A stretch of DNA of 15,772 nt from an uncultured Blautia sp. (lineage in GTDB: Bacteria > Bacillota > Clostridia > Lachnospirales > Lachnospiraceae): contig NZ_CAKRNY010000064.1 in NCBI RefSeq assembly GCF_934371575.1, forward strand, positions 1 through 15,772, given 5' to 3'. The first letter of the stretch is position 1, and the number at the start of each line of letters is the position of its first letter. The notes under the pieces were generated by a model. The model did no database searches. It was not told where the DNA came from and was given only the letters and a program-made list of their open reading frames with translations. The position numbers and the translations under genes are program-made. Of this stretch, positions 1 to 8,646 are shown piece by piece.

Positions 1-59
1 CTAACCGTCATTCCTGCTGCTATGATACGTTTTACCCATCTATTTTTTCTTAATGCCAT
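1..59 (-). CDS. Start of an exported protein (partial, runs off the window)
   Basis: An ATG at 57-59 opens a frame that continues past the window edge. The 19 visible residues begin MALRKNRWVKRIIAAGMTV: a basic stretch followed by the start of a hydrophobic run, as in a signal peptide or membrane anchor. The start overlaps the last 20 bases of the upstream secreted-protein gene in another frame, which suggests translational coupling in one operon. An AAGG lies about ten bases before the ATG, a weak ribosome site. The family cannot be named from this much. It could be another SipW-dependent surface protein or an envelope protein. Confidence 0.55.
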   Translation of the reverse strand, partial: MALRKNRWVKRIIAAGMTV

Positions 60-987
60 TTTCTTCAACCTTTTCTTCAAAAGTAACTGTCACCAATTTT
101 TCCAAATCTGCCCAGGTTTCTGCATCTATTTTCTTCTCTGGGTTTCTGTAAAACTGAAACTGAACTGCTGTGGTTGCACCGTCAACATTAAAACTGTAAG
201 AGCCTGTCACCTGCTTGCCATTCGTCGTCCATTTACTGAGCTGCAGACTTTCTGGCCAGGTCATCGTCACTCTTCCTGCTCCATTTCCTGAGATCTCATA
301 ATTAAATGCATCATAATCAGCTGGTGTACGTCCATTTGCCTGAGAATCAAGAAAATGTCCGGTCCAGCTTTTTACAGATTCATAATCTGCAAAAGAGATC
401 ACAGCTGCCAGCTTCTGTGAATTTACTGCCTCTACGGACTCACTCGTTGGTTCCGCAACAATCTGGATTTCTATTTTATTTTTCAATTCAGCAGGTAATT
501 CAAATTTATATTTATTTTCGCTGGCTTTTCCCGCCTTTAACTCCTGCGAAGTCAGCGTACACTCACCATTGGCATTAAATAATAGACTATCATTTATCCT
601 GATATTGGTAATACTTTCCGGAAGCTTTCCCCCATCCATGGCAATCAGATTTGCCTGTACTGTATACGTGATATCCTTAGTATTATAAAGAGATTCATCT
701 CCCCAGGCATAGTTGCATACTTTAACCGTGAATGTATTCTTATCCTCTTCTTCTGAAAGAGTTATACGTCTAATGGAATAGTTATTGTCCGTTAAATTTA
801 ACAGTGTCAAATAATTTGATCCAAACATCGTATCACTTCGCCGCTCTGTGGATACCACTCGTTTTACACTATTAAAACTGGTATATGCCGCAAAACTCCC
901 AGATACGATAAGAATCAGCATTCCAATACTGAAAATCCCAGCCGCCACCCTATATTGCTTTATCCATTTCCATATTGTCTCTTTCAT
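40..987 (-). CDS. Secreted, membrane-anchored protein with SipW/camelysin-like N-terminus, function unknown
   Basis: The protein is 315 residues. It has a basic N-terminus (about 1-13) and one strong hydrophobic segment (about 14-35) ending GSFAAYTSF, which resembles the G-[ST]-x-A-[YW]-x-[TF] junction of SipW-processed TasA/CalY proteins. The rest is a soluble, Ser/Thr/Asn-rich, probably beta-rich extracellular region with no cysteine pattern or catalytic motif that I recognise. The tail is charged and ends in lysines. The start is supported by GGAAAGG seven bases before the ATG and by a good promoter further upstream. The next gene overlaps its end. A role as surface or matrix protein, or as a minor subunit beside a TasA-like fibre protein, is inference. 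It could equally be a generic single-pass exported protein. Confidence 0.7.
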   Translation of the reverse strand: MKETIWKWIKQYRVAAGIFSIGMLILIVSGSFAAYTSFNSVKRVVSTERRSDTMFGSNYLTLLNLTDNNYSIRRITLSEEEDKNTFTVKVCNYAWGDESLYNTKDITYTVQANLIAMDGGKLPESITNIRINDSLLFNANGECTLTSQELKAGKASENKYKFELPAELKNKIEIQIVAEPTSESVEAVNSQKLAAVISFADYESVKSWTGHFLDSQANGRTPADYDAFNYEISGNGAGRVTMTWPESLQLSKWTTNGKQVTGSYSFNVDGATTAVQFQFYRNPEKKIDAETWADLEKLVTVTFEEKVEENGIKKK

Positions 988-1058
988 TCTAAACCTTTCC
1001 TGCTTATCAGTGGGATCCTACGATTTTGGATCTTCTTACGTACAAATAATTTGGGTTT

Positions 1059-1087
1059 ATTCTAACATAAAGAAATCCATTTTTCAA
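1059..1087 (-). promoter_or_regulatory. Sigma-A-type promoter for the secreted-protein gene
   Basis: On the minus strand TTGAAA (1082-1087) and TAGAAT (1059-1064) are separated by exactly 17 bases. Each matches consensus at five of six positions. The predicted start lies about 65 bases before the ATG at 987. Confidence 0.6.
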
Positions 1088-1366
1088 TAATTTCATTTTT
1101 CATTCTATCTGGATATGCGATCAAAAAAGTCTGTAAATCGACTTATCATTTCACATTTTACCCACATCTAAAAATACATATTTTTGTATTATATATGTTA
1201 TATCTTGGTGTATATTTCAAAGACTGTTAGTATATTTTTGGACAATTACCATTTAATTCATTCAATCTCACATAAAAACTATAAGATTTTTATGCGAAAA
1301 TATATTCTTTTATAATATTTATTATTCTATATTGCATTTCTTGTTAATGATGTATCTAGTTGTACA
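1088..1366. other. AT-rich stretch with no recognisable gene
   Basis: I see no open frame with a ribosome site, no tandem repeat and no tRNA-like fold here. The base composition is strongly AT. It separates the secreted-protein promoter from coding remnants on its right and may itself be eroded sequence. Confidence 0.5.
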
Positions 1367-1441
1367 CTAATCGTATTCATTCATATTTTCTTTCAAAGCG
1401 TAGACAAAATCTGCAAATGTCTTGTCAGCTTGTTCCGTTTT
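1367..1441 (-). pseudogene. Orphan coding tail, unidentified
   Basis: A frame of 24 codons between two stops reads, in part, ADKTFADFVYALKENMNEYD and then TAG. The composition is protein-like (amphipathic, acidic end), but the frame has no start and cannot extend further. It lies directly after the reverse-transcriptase remnant, in a different frame. It may be the surviving C-terminus of a small gene or a frameshifted piece of a larger one. I cannot name the family. Confidence 0.25.
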
Positions 1442-1532
1442 TTAACTCAGACTGGATTCCAGTCAGATATCGGTTTATTTCCTTTTTCTCTATATCCTCG
1501 ATTGTGATTCCATCAACTCCGCTAGAACCATA
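1425..1532 (-). pseudogene. Fragment of a group II intron reverse transcriptase/maturase
   Basis: The minus-strand frame contains SSGVDGITIEDIE, then RYLTGIQSELKNGT, then a stop. This matches the conserved N-terminal part of group II intron reverse transcriptases (the pattern ...G-x-x-G-[IV]-D-G-[MI]-[ST]-[IV]-E-..., followed about 25 residues later by L-x-x-G-T-Y). Only about 35 codons survive. No catalytic YADD box, maturase domain or intron RNA domain V is visible nearby, so the element is dead. Its 5' side runs into the terminator of the toxin operon, suggesting that a deletion or insertion joined the two. Confidence 0.55.
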
Positions 1533-1562
1533 AAATCCCTCAGAAATGTTCCGAGGGATTTT
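1532..1562 (-). terminator. Intrinsic terminator of the toxin-antitoxin operon
   Basis: A perfect 10-bp stem pairs AAAATCCCTC (1532-1541) with GAGGGATTTT (1553-1562) around an 11-base loop. It lies just after the PIN toxin stop codon. The stem's own A/T ends supply the T run in both directions, so it may act bidirectionally. Confidence 0.75.
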
Positions 1563-1566
1563 TCTT

Positions 1567-1977
1567 TCAATTAAATTTCTTTAGCCATTCATCAGGTTCT
1601 ATAGCTGACACCACAGAAGTCGCAAAATCTGCTGTATTTCGAGTAATTATATAATTTGCCGATACTTCCTCAGCACATCTATCCTGCAAACAATCTTCAA
1701 AATCTTTGAAGTTATCCATTTTGATAGCTCTCATGACTGCTTCCTGAGATGCAGACGCTACTTTTAGAATTTTGCAGATCTTTTCTAACCATGTTCTTCT
1801 TGTCTCTACCGGAACTTTTCTGAGAATGTACCACAGATTAGGCAAAGAGTGAAATGCCATATATCCCTCTGCTTCTCCAGATGCACATTTCTCCATCACA
1901 TGCAACGCAGAATCGTAAAACGGTTCTCTTGCAACAAGAAAATCAATAATTACATTCGTATCAATCAATACTACCAT
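1567..1977 (-). CDS. PIN-domain ribonuclease toxin (VapC-like)
   Basis: The protein is 136 residues when started at the ATG at 1977. It opens with LIDTNVIIDF, the signature first strand of PIN nucleases. Acidic residues fit the metal site: D6, D95 (in FEDCLQD) and D117 (in TRNTADF). Known family members are Mg-dependent RNases that cut tRNA, rRNA or mRNA and are held inactive by the cognate antitoxin. The frame is open 24 codons further upstream, but AGAAGGG just before the ATG at 1977 and the fact that PIN proteins begin at this strand decide the start. The gene overlaps the antitoxin gene by 17 bases, typical of coupled pairs. Function as a toxin is by family and is not tested here. Confidence 0.85.
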   Translation of the reverse strand: MVVLIDTNVIIDFLVAREPFYDSALHVMEKCASGEAEGYMAFHSLPNLWYILRKVPVETRRTWLEKICKILKVASASQEAVMRAIKMDNFKDFEDCLQDRCAEEVSANYIITRNTADFATSVVSAIEPDEWLKKFN

Positions 1978-2230
1978 ATTTTTCCCTTCTTGCTGCTTCC
2001 AGCTCTGCATCCGGATCAAAGTTATCCGGCAAATATTTTTTTGCTTCATTTCTAGTAGCTACCAGTTCTTTAAACGCCTGCATTTTTTCATCTGGTTTCT
2101 GAGACGGATAAATAACACTGGTATATGTTTTCTTTGGTATTAATCGCTGAATCACTTCAATCAGAAAGCCTACATTATCATCGGACATATCCTGAATCAT
2201 CTGAACAGCCTGCTCCTGTAACATAGTCAT
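1961..2230 (-). CDS. Antitoxin paired with the PIN toxin
   Basis: A small protein of 89 residues lies directly upstream of, and overlapping, the PIN gene. The N-terminal half (about 1-35, containing QEQAVQMIQDMSDDNV) looks helical, with the sequence style of small antitoxins of this group. The C-terminal half is charged and probably disordered until it folds on the toxin (PDNFDPDAELEAARREKYG). A GTG nine bases upstream could also start translation, but AAAGGCGGTG gives best spacing to the ATG at 2230. No clear HTH or ribbon-helix-helix signature is visible, so DNA binding and autoregulation are inferred from position only. Confidence 0.7.
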   Translation of the reverse strand: MTMLQEQAVQMIQDMSDDNVGFLIEVIQRLIPKKTYTSVIYPSQKPDEKMQAFKELVATRNEAKKYLPDNFDPDAELEAARREKYGSID

Positions 2231-2283
2231 ATGATACACCGCCTTTCCTTATCATTTTATGCAAATCATTTGTTCCTACTTTA

Positions 2284-2312
2284 ATTATAACTGCTTTACA
2301 CCTGTTTCTCAA
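2284..2312 (-). promoter_or_regulatory. Promoter of the toxin-antitoxin operon
   Basis: On the minus strand TTGAGA (2307-2312) and a perfect TATAAT (2284-2289) are 17 bases apart, about 50 bases before the antitoxin start. It lies outside the left copy of the 43-bp repeat, so the pair has its own promoter regardless of what happens to the element beside it. Confidence 0.75.
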
Positions 2313-2402
2313 TCAATATTTTCCCTGTATTAATCCTACTACTTTCTTCGACGAATTTTTTTGCCGTTATAGCTAATTATTTTTTCGTAAATCTACTCTG
2401 CT

Positions 2403-2445
2403 GCATAACAAAATGAGAAAAAACTGACGAGAAAATAATAGCAAA
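2403..2445 (+). repeat. Left copy of a 43-bp direct repeat (candidate att site)
   Basis: This copy matches 11231-11273 at 40 of 43 positions in the same orientation. Key blocks are GCATAACAAAAT at its left and CTGACGAGAAAATAATAGC at its right, the latter identical in both copies. It lies 28 bases after the stop of the second kinase gene and about 90 bases from the toxin-operon promoter. It contains ATG AGA AAA AAC TGA on the plus strand, a possible start followed quickly by a stop. Confidence 0.8.
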
Positions 2446-2473
2446 TCATACTATACTTTACTTACCCTTCATC

Positions 2474-5242
2474 TCACCGTATAGCTGAAAGAATGGTTTT
2501 CTTAACCTTTTCTGCATCAACAGGCTTTGCAATATGTCCGTTCATACCTTTTTCAAATGCTTTTTTTCTGTCTTCCTCAAATGCATTGGCGGTCATAGCT
2601 ATGATCGGAATACCGGCTTTTTTCTTATCTGCCAGCCTTCTGATTGCCTGAGTTGCCTTATATCCATCCATGTTCGGCATCTGGATGTCCATAAGGATCA
2701 GATCGTAAGTACCTGCCGGTTTCTGCTCCATCCTTGCCACACATTGAACTCCATCCTCAACACGATCAACCATAAGTCCCATATCCTCCAGGATAAACTC
2801 CGCGATTTCCGCATTCAGATCATTATCCTCAGCCAGTAGAACATGTTTTCCGCTGATCCTGTTTGTTTCCTCTGTATCCGGGGACGGATCCGTATCCTGC
2901 TCGTAGTAAACCTTATCAGCAATCCTGTATTCCATGATAACTGTAAATTTGCTTCCTTCTCCCAGCTTACTTTTTGCTTTAAGGCTTCCGCCCATCATAT
3001 CTACATATTTCTTTATGATCGGCATTCCCAGTCCTGTTCCCGCAACCTTTCCAGCTGTTGTATTTCGTTCCCGGGCAAAAGCCTCAAACAGGGATGGCAG
3101 GAATTCTTCACTCATTCCGATACCTGTATCAATTACCTCAGTCTGTATCCGCACATAGTCTTGCCTGTCACAGCCAAGCTCTGCGATCCTTATGGTAACC
3201 GTTCCCCCTGAAGCTGTATATTTTACCGCATTACTGATCAGATTGAGGAAAACTTCCCTGTTCTTTGTCTCATCGCAGATTACATGTTCATGCTGCACTT
3301 TATACTCCATCTCAAGGTGAATACCCTTTTTCTCCGCTTCTGCCTGAAAAATTTTGTAAACTCCCTGATAAATATCTCTGATCTTCACATAATTTTCATC
3401 CAGTTCCATCTTACCACTTTCAATCCGAGCCATGTCCAGCACATTATTGATAATAGACAACAGCAGATTTCCGGACTGTTCCATCTTCTCCTGATAATCC
3501 AGAAGCTTCGGATCTGTCAGTTCCCTTTTCATCAGCTCACTGTATCCCAGCAGGGCATTCATCGGTGTCCGGATATCATGTGACATATTGAAAAGGAAAT
3601 CTGATTTGGCAGCATTGGCCTTTTCTGCCTGAATCTGGGCTTTTCTTGCTTTCATCATCAGATAAACTATAATCAGTATAATTACCAAGGTCACACTCAC
3701 AAAACTAATAGAAACCACCCGTAGATTATCCTTAATATAATCTGCCAGAGTGACCTTTCCCGGTGTGTTTTCATATACGGAAAACAGGCTTGAAAGTCTG
3801 GAAGCAGACAGAGTCTGAATGGTTTTATTCAGGATATTCATTAATGTTGTATTTTCCCTGGTGACTGCAAAACAGGAATCGCCGGATTTTGTAAGAAAAA
3901 TGCTGTGCGTTTTGCTGTCCTCCAGCGTCTTTAATGACTGTCCTGCCTTCACAACAAAGCAGTCTGCCTCACCACTGTGAACTGCCTTCTCAACCTCATC
4001 AGATGAATCATATTCCTTTATTTTCCAGAAAGGATAATTAAAAGAAATATACCACTTCCCCAACAGGTTATTCTTGCTCACTGCCACTGTATTCTCTTTA
4101 TTTTCGTCAAACTTCTTAACATCGGTAATTACTGCAATATTGACTTCAAAAACAATATTTGACAATATAATATCGTTCTGCTCAGCCTCATATGGATTCT
4201 GATTCATATGAAAAATCATATCAATCCTGTTATCCTTTAATGCCTGCAGCTCTTCCTCCTGGGAATCAAAGCCTGTCAGCTGAAATTCTATTTTCTTTTT
4301 CCCCAGACAGTCGGAAGCCAGACTGATATAATCGTTAATAATCCCTACCGGTTCCTCTGACTCTGCATCCACCAGGCTGACACCCACATCATTTTTCAGA
4401 TATCCAATCCTGACTGCTCCATGCTGTTCCAGCCAGTTCTGCTCCTCATCCGTAAGAATTTCAATGGGATTTGCTAAGAGGTACCTCTTATAAAGATCTT
4501 CTTTATAAAAAGGATTCTCCTTTTCAATCTTCTGCATTGCCTGATCCAGTTCTTCTTTCAGATCCGGACGTTTTTTGCTGACTGCAAAATAATTATAGGA
4601 GCCGCCGATCAGAAGAGCAGGAGAAATGTTGTCTCTTTCCCACTGTGGAGATTCATTTACAACAAATCCGTCAATTTCCTGTTTTTGTATTTTCTGACGG
4701 GCATCATTTGTACTGGTAATATCAACCTTCTGTGTGTCTACTCCATGACTTTTCTCCCACTCATAGAACCGTCTGGCAGAAAGTGTATCTGGCATCACCC
4801 CGATTCGCTTTTCATTCAATGTAGTCAGATCCGAAGCGGAAATATCCGTATCAGAAGGATTTATATAAAGGTAATACTTATCTTCGCCCATAGGCAGTTC
4901 TGAAAAGAGCATGGAAGCGGAACGTTCCTCTGCATAGGAAATACCTCCCATCAGATCGATTTCTCCACTCTTCAGCATGTTCATCAGTTCTGCCCAGCTT
5001 CCCTCCACATATTCATATTTCCATCCTGTATGCGCAGCCACTGCCTGCTGATATTCGTAACTGTAGCCTCTCTTCTTACCGTCTGGTCCTGTGGTATTAT
5101 AGGTTCCTTCATACCAGCCTACTCGGACTGTCCGGTTTTTCGCTCCCTCTGCAGATACTGAAAAGGGAAGCACAGTACTATATAAAACAAGGCATAATAA
5201 AATGCAGATATATCTCTGTACATTTATCTTAAACTTTTTCAT
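2474..5242 (-). CDS. Membrane hybrid histidine kinase with two periplasmic-binding-type sensor domains (BvgS-like layout)
   Basis: The protein is 922 residues. A signal peptide or anchor spans about 8-31. Two solute-binding (SBP_bac_3/PBPb) domains follow at about 37-255 and 272-490, then a transmembrane helix at about 508-531. The HisKA domain has the H box NMSHDIRTP (H555), and the ATPase has the N box NLISNAVKYT, G1 DTGIGM (from 705) and G2 GTGLGM (735-740). A receiver at about 799-920 has acidic residues E805/D806, the phospho-acceptor D852 in LMDIQMPNMDG and K906. The extracellular pair probably binds an amino acid or similar small ligand. No HPt or DNA-binding output is attached, so phosphate must pass to a partner elsewhere. 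GGAGAGAG precedes the ATG, and the gene follows the other kinase by 51 bases in one operon. Confidence 0.9.
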   Translation of the reverse strand: MKKFKINVQRYICILLCLVLYSTVLPFSVSAEGAKNRTVRVGWYEGTYNTTGPDGKKRGYSYEYQQAVAAHTGWKYEYVEGSWAELMNMLKSGEIDLMGGISYAEERSASMLFSELPMGEDKYYLYINPSDTDISASDLTTLNEKRIGVMPDTLSARRFYEWEKSHGVDTQKVDITSTNDARQKIQKQEIDGFVVNESPQWERDNISPALLIGGSYNYFAVSKKRPDLKEELDQAMQKIEKENPFYKEDLYKRYLLANPIEILTDEEQNWLEQHGAVRIGYLKNDVGVSLVDAESEEPVGIINDYISLASDCLGKKKIEFQLTGFDSQEEELQALKDNRIDMIFHMNQNPYEAEQNDIILSNIVFEVNIAVITDVKKFDENKENTVAVSKNNLLGKWYISFNYPFWKIKEYDSSDEVEKAVHSGEADCFVVKAGQSLKTLEDSKTHSIFLTKSGDSCFAVTRENTTLMNILNKTIQTLSASRLSSLFSVYENTPGKVTLADYIKDNLRVVSISFVSVTLVIILIIVYLMMKARKAQIQAEKANAAKSDFLFNMSHDIRTPMNALLGYSELMKRELTDPKLLDYQEKMEQSGNLLLSIINNVLDMARIESGKMELDENYVKIRDIYQGVYKIFQAEAEKKGIHLEMEYKVQHEHVICDETKNREVFLNLISNAVKYTASGGTVTIRIAELGCDRQDYVRIQTEVIDTGIGMSEEFLPSLFEAFARERNTTAGKVAGTGLGMPIIKKYVDMMGGSLKAKSKLGEGSKFTVIMEYRIADKVYYEQDTDPSPDTEETNRISGKHVLLAEDNDLNAEIAEFILEDMGLMVDRVEDGVQCVARMEQKPAGTYDLILMDIQMPNMDGYKATQAIRRLADKKKAGIPIIAMTANAFEEDRKKAFEKGMNGHIAKPVDAEKVKKTILSAIR

Positions 5243-5293
5243 ATAACTCTCTCCAAATTATTTCAGGGCTTCCATCACACATCCAGGAATCAA

Positions 5294-8200
5294 TTACAGC
5301 CAGTTTTCCAAAACATCATTCAGCTTATTCATATCCAGCGGTTTTGCAATATGCCCATTCATTCCTGTGTTTTTGGCCAGCTGTACATCTTCCGCAAAAG
5401 CATTGGCAGTCATGGCAACAATCGGCAATTTTCCCTGTTCACCTGGAAGGCTTCTGATTGCTGCGGTTGCCTCATAACCATTCATGACAGGCATTTGGAT
5501 ATCCATAAAAACAAGATCATACAAGCCTTTCGGAGAAGCCTCCACTTTTTCAACTGCAATTTTCCCATTTTCTGCTGTTTCCACTTCTGCCCCTGTCATC
5601 TGCAGAATTTCAACAGCAATTTCTCTGTTCAGCTCATTGTCCTCGACCAGCAGAATCCTTTTTCCTGAGTAATCTGCTTCTGACAGCTCATCCAGATAAT
5701 TTCTTGCTGTTTTTTCTTTTCTGCCTGAAGTAAACTGCCGCAGCGTTGCTGTCAGCCGGGAGCGGAACAGTGGTTTTGCAATAAAAGCATCTACACCTGC
5801 AGCCTTTGCTTCTTCTTCGATCTCACTGAATTCATAAGATGTCAGTACAATGATGGTAATCTCTTTCCCGATCCGTTTCCGGATCTGTCTGGCAGTTTCT
5901 ATGCCATCCATATCCGGCATCTTCCAGTCCAGGATAACGGCAAAGTAATCGCTTCTCTGCTCATGACGTGCATAACAGCGCTCAACGGCTTCTCTGCCAG
6001 AGAGAACCCATTCGCCTGTAATCCCAATCTCCTTCAATGTGGCAACTGTGCTTTCACAGCATGTCTTATCATCATCCACAACCAGAACCGGCAGATTCAT
6101 CAGATTTTTATCCTGTTCTTTTTCTTTTTCCTGAAGTTCCAGATAAATTGTTACCGTGATTCGTGTTCCCTTATGCAAGGTGCTTTCCACCTTAATATTA
6201 CCATTCATCAGGTTCACAATATTTCTGCTGATTGCCATTCCCAGACCCGTTCCCTGAATCTTGGTTGTCCGGTGGTCATCTGCGCGGCTGAAAGGATCAA
6301 ACATGATTTTCTGAAATTCCGGTGACATACCGATTCCATTATCCTCAATCGTAAATTCATAGCATCCAAGTTCTGAAAATCCATTTGGCTTTTCCTCTAT
6401 AGAAAAAGTAATATTCCCACCATCTGGTGTATACTTGATCGCATTACTCATCAGATTCACAAACACCTGCTGGATCCTCAGGCTGTCACCACAGACATCC
6501 TCATGTTCAATGTGATTAATGTGTATATCAAAATTGTGTTTATGTTCATCAATCACCGGTTTTGTAAGTGTAATAAGGTTATCCACCAAATCTGGCAGAT
6601 TGAAATCCTCCTGTGCCAGCGTCATTTTTCCGCTTTCAATACGTGCCATATCCAGCACTTCATTGATCAGTCCCAGCAGATGACGGCTTGATTTTGTAAT
6701 CTTGCTGAGACATTCAATAACTCTGTCCTGACTCTCAATATTTGCTCCTGCGATTGCTGTCAGGCCCACAATGGCATTCATCGGTGTCCGGATATCATGG
6801 GACATATTGGAAAGGAATTCTGTTTTCGCACGATTCGCATTTTCTGCAGACCGGTAAGCTTCTTTCAGTGCCTGGCGGGATTCAATCTCTGCTTTCTTCT
6901 CCTGGGTCACATCCATGGATGCCACCAATACTTTTACCAGTTTTCCAGTTTTCCATTCCAAGGGAATGTAAGAAGCGATTTTATAAGTCTTTTCATCCAG
7001 GCTGCAGTACTCAAACTTATAAATATCATTTTCACTTTTCAGATTCTTCCGGATATTTTCCGGGGCTATCAGGATATCCATAGCTTCCAGCGGTTCCAGT
7101 GTCTTATACTTATCAAGAACCTGCATCTGAAAATCATGATAAAATCCCAGAGGTTTATATATCATCTGTCCATTCAGATTGTAGAATTCATATCTGTCAT
7201 TTTCCAGATCACAGACAACAAAGCGGTCAACCAGACGCACAATGCTCTGGATCAGCTGCTCCATGGAAGCATTGTCCGCTGCCATCTGCAGATGCCGTGC
7301 GCTCTCCACCTTTGCCTCCGTAATGTCACGCAAAAAAATCATGGCATATTCTGAATCCTCAATCTCACCGCGTATGATCACGTTGCGGACCCATCGTTCT
7401 TCTCCATCCAGAGTGATTCGACACTCCAAAGATAATTCGGTTTCCAGACCCTTCAGCTTTTCCGCAATATAACTGCGGTCGTAAAAAGAGGATACCGCCT
7501 TCTTATCTGTTTCCACAACATAGGAATCTACAAAATGCCGGATCAGTTCATCCCAGGTACGGCTCTGTTCAAAAACTGTCATCAGGGACGGTTCAACCTT
7601 AAAGGTATCAAAAGTGTTCGCCTCCAGATTCACATAATACTCGCACAGATCTGTTTTCGTGAAAGCCCGGTGGAAAGCAGCAGACTTTTGTGCCTGCATG
7701 GCTTCTTTTTTCTCTGCATCAATGTTTATAAAAATCCCGGCAATCCTGCTGGCAGTACCATCCAACCGGCGTACCACTTCTGCTGATGTCCGAAACCACT
7801 GGTAATGATGATCCTTCATTCTCAGACGATACTCTACCTGGTATTTTATCTGGTTCGTCTTATCCGCAATTGCAGCATGAAGCTGTGCCATTACTCTTTC
7901 TTTGTCCTGTGGATGCAGAAGGTCTGACCAAGATTCCAGTTTATTCGGAAAATCCAGGATGTCATGATATCCAAGCATTTTTCGGAACTCATGGCTCCAG
8001 TTTGCTTTCACAATCTCACTGTTTTCATCACATTCAAAATACCAGAAGCCGGAATAGATAGCCTCATTGATCAGTGTCAGATTTACATGATCCCAGTTGA
8101 CCCGTACAGACATAACCCAGATCTGTCTGCCTGCTTCATCTGTCGCATCCTCTTTATAAAGCCATACATTTTTCACTGTACCATCCGCAGTAAGGATCTG

Positions 8201-8500
8201 CGCTTCCCCTGCTCCGTGAAGCTGTAAAAAACGATTCCGATCCAGTATATCTTCCTCGTTATAAAAGAAATTTTTCAATGAGCCTTTTGTCTGTTCCATA
8301 AAGGTATCGAATGTATGTCCTGTACTATGTAACAGCAGATTACTCACAGACAAAACAGACAGGTTTTGGTCATAATATCCTGTTATTATACCTACCCCGC
8401 CATTATTTTCCAGTGTTTTCTGTACGACCTGCGACATGACCTGTGTCTGTCCCAGCACATTCTCATCTAAAGAATAGATTTTATCTTCATAATTTTCCAT
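5294..8500 (-). CDS. Cytoplasmic PAS hybrid histidine kinase with two receiver domains
   Basis: From the ATG at 8500 the protein has 1068 residues and no transmembrane helix or signal peptide. An N-terminal PAS-like region spans about 1-140. A PAS_3 domain follows at about 148-262 (WYFE..., LLHPQDKERV), with further PAS-like segments at about 278-397 and 415-533. The HisKA domain carries SNMSHDIRTP (H568). The ATPase has N box NLMSNAIKYT, G1 DNGIGM (720) and G2 GTGLGM (750-755). Receivers lie at about 804-925 (D858 in LDWKMPDMDG) and 947-1066 (D1000 in FMDIQMPVMNG). The frame is open 31 codons further up, but GGAGTGAGG lies before the ATG at 8500 and the longer form would overlap the terminator hairpin. 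It is the first gene behind the c-di-GMP riboswitch and promoter, so its expression is likely set by c-di-GMP. Co-transcription with the membrane kinase is likely. Confidence 0.88.
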   Translation of the reverse strand: MENYEDKIYSLDENVLGQTQVMSQVVQKTLENNGGVGIITGYYDQNLSVLSVSNLLLHSTGHTFDTFMEQTKGSLKNFFYNEEDILDRNRFLQLHGAGEAQILTADGTVKNVWLYKEDATDEAGRQIWVMSVRVNWDHVNLTLINEAIYSGFWYFECDENSEIVKANWSHEFRKMLGYHDILDFPNKLESWSDLLHPQDKERVMAQLHAAIADKTNQIKYQVEYRLRMKDHHYQWFRTSAEVVRRLDGTASRIAGIFINIDAEKKEAMQAQKSAAFHRAFTKTDLCEYYVNLEANTFDTFKVEPSLMTVFEQSRTWDELIRHFVDSYVVETDKKAVSSFYDRSYIAEKLKGLETELSLECRITLDGEERWVRNVIIRGEIEDSEYAMIFLRDITEAKVESARHLQMAADNASMEQLIQSIVRLVDRFVVCDLENDRYEFYNLNGQMIYKPLGFYHDFQMQVLDKYKTLEPLEAMDILIAPENIRKNLKSENDIYKFEYCSLDEKTYKIASYIPLEWKTGKLVKVLVASMDVTQEKKAEIESRQALKEAYRSAENANRAKTEFLSNMSHDIRTPMNAIVGLTAIAGANIESQDRVIECLSKITKSSRHLLGLINEVLDMARIESGKMTLAQEDFNLPDLVDNLITLTKPVIDEHKHNFDIHINHIEHEDVCGDSLRIQQVFVNLMSNAIKYTPDGGNITFSIEEKPNGFSELGCYEFTIEDNGIGMSPEFQKIMFDPFSRADDHRTTKIQGTGLGMAISRNIVNLMNGNIKVESTLHKGTRITVTIYLELQEKEKEQDKNLMNLPVLVVDDDKTCCESTVATLKEIGITGEWVLSGREAVERCYARHEQRSDYFAVILDWKMPDMDGIETARQIRKRIGKEITIIVLTSYEFSEIEEEAKAAGVDAFIAKPLFRSRLTATLRQFTSGRKEKTARNYLDELSEADYSGKRILLVEDNELNREIAVEILQMTGAEVETAENGKIAVEKVEASPKGLYDLVFMDIQMPVMNGYEATAAIRSLPGEQGKLPIVAMTANAFAEDVQLAKNTGMNGHIAKPLDMNKLNDVLENWL

Positions 8501-8537
8501 TTTATAAAAAGCCTCACTCCGTCTCATTTTTGCATAC

Positions 8538-8571
8538 AAAAAGGACACCTGCCAAAATCTGCCAGTGCCCC
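8538..8571 (-). terminator. Riboswitch-associated intrinsic terminator in the kinase leader
   Basis: On the minus strand GGGCAC (8565-8570) pairs with GTGTCC (8543-8548). Further imperfect pairing inside (TGGCA against GGCAG-type bases) is followed by TTTTTG. It lies between the c-di-GMP aptamer and the kinase start, 38 bases before the ATG, and can only serve to stop leader transcripts. Inner mismatches make it a moderate terminator. Confidence 0.6.
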
Positions 8572-8596
8572 TACTGTATCTCTTTATTACCACATA

Positions 8597-8646
8597 TCCA
8601 TATCATACAAAAGTTATCGGAATCTCTTCCGTTTTAAACATATGGA
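8597..8646 (-). promoter_or_regulatory. Alternative helix competing with the riboswitch P1 stem
   Basis: The minus-strand sequence TCCATAT (8640-8646) includes the 3' half of aptamer helix P1. It is perfectly complementary to ATATGGA (8597-8603) further downstream. The two pairings exclude each other. The alternative one encloses a small hairpin CGGAA-GAGA-TTCCG (8618-8631). This is the arrangement expected of an expression platform that reports ligand binding. How it couples to the terminator is not settled from sequence. Confidence 0.4.

Noticed and set aside
2534..7786. Many plus-strand open frames opposite the two kinases and the recombinases
   Set aside because: They are shadows of the minus-strand genes: no ribosome sites, no family motifs, and composition mirrored from the coding strand.
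8501..8593. Upstream start for the PAS kinase giving 31 more residues
   Set aside because: The extra codons overlap the terminator hairpin and lack a ribosome site. The ATG at 8500 has one.
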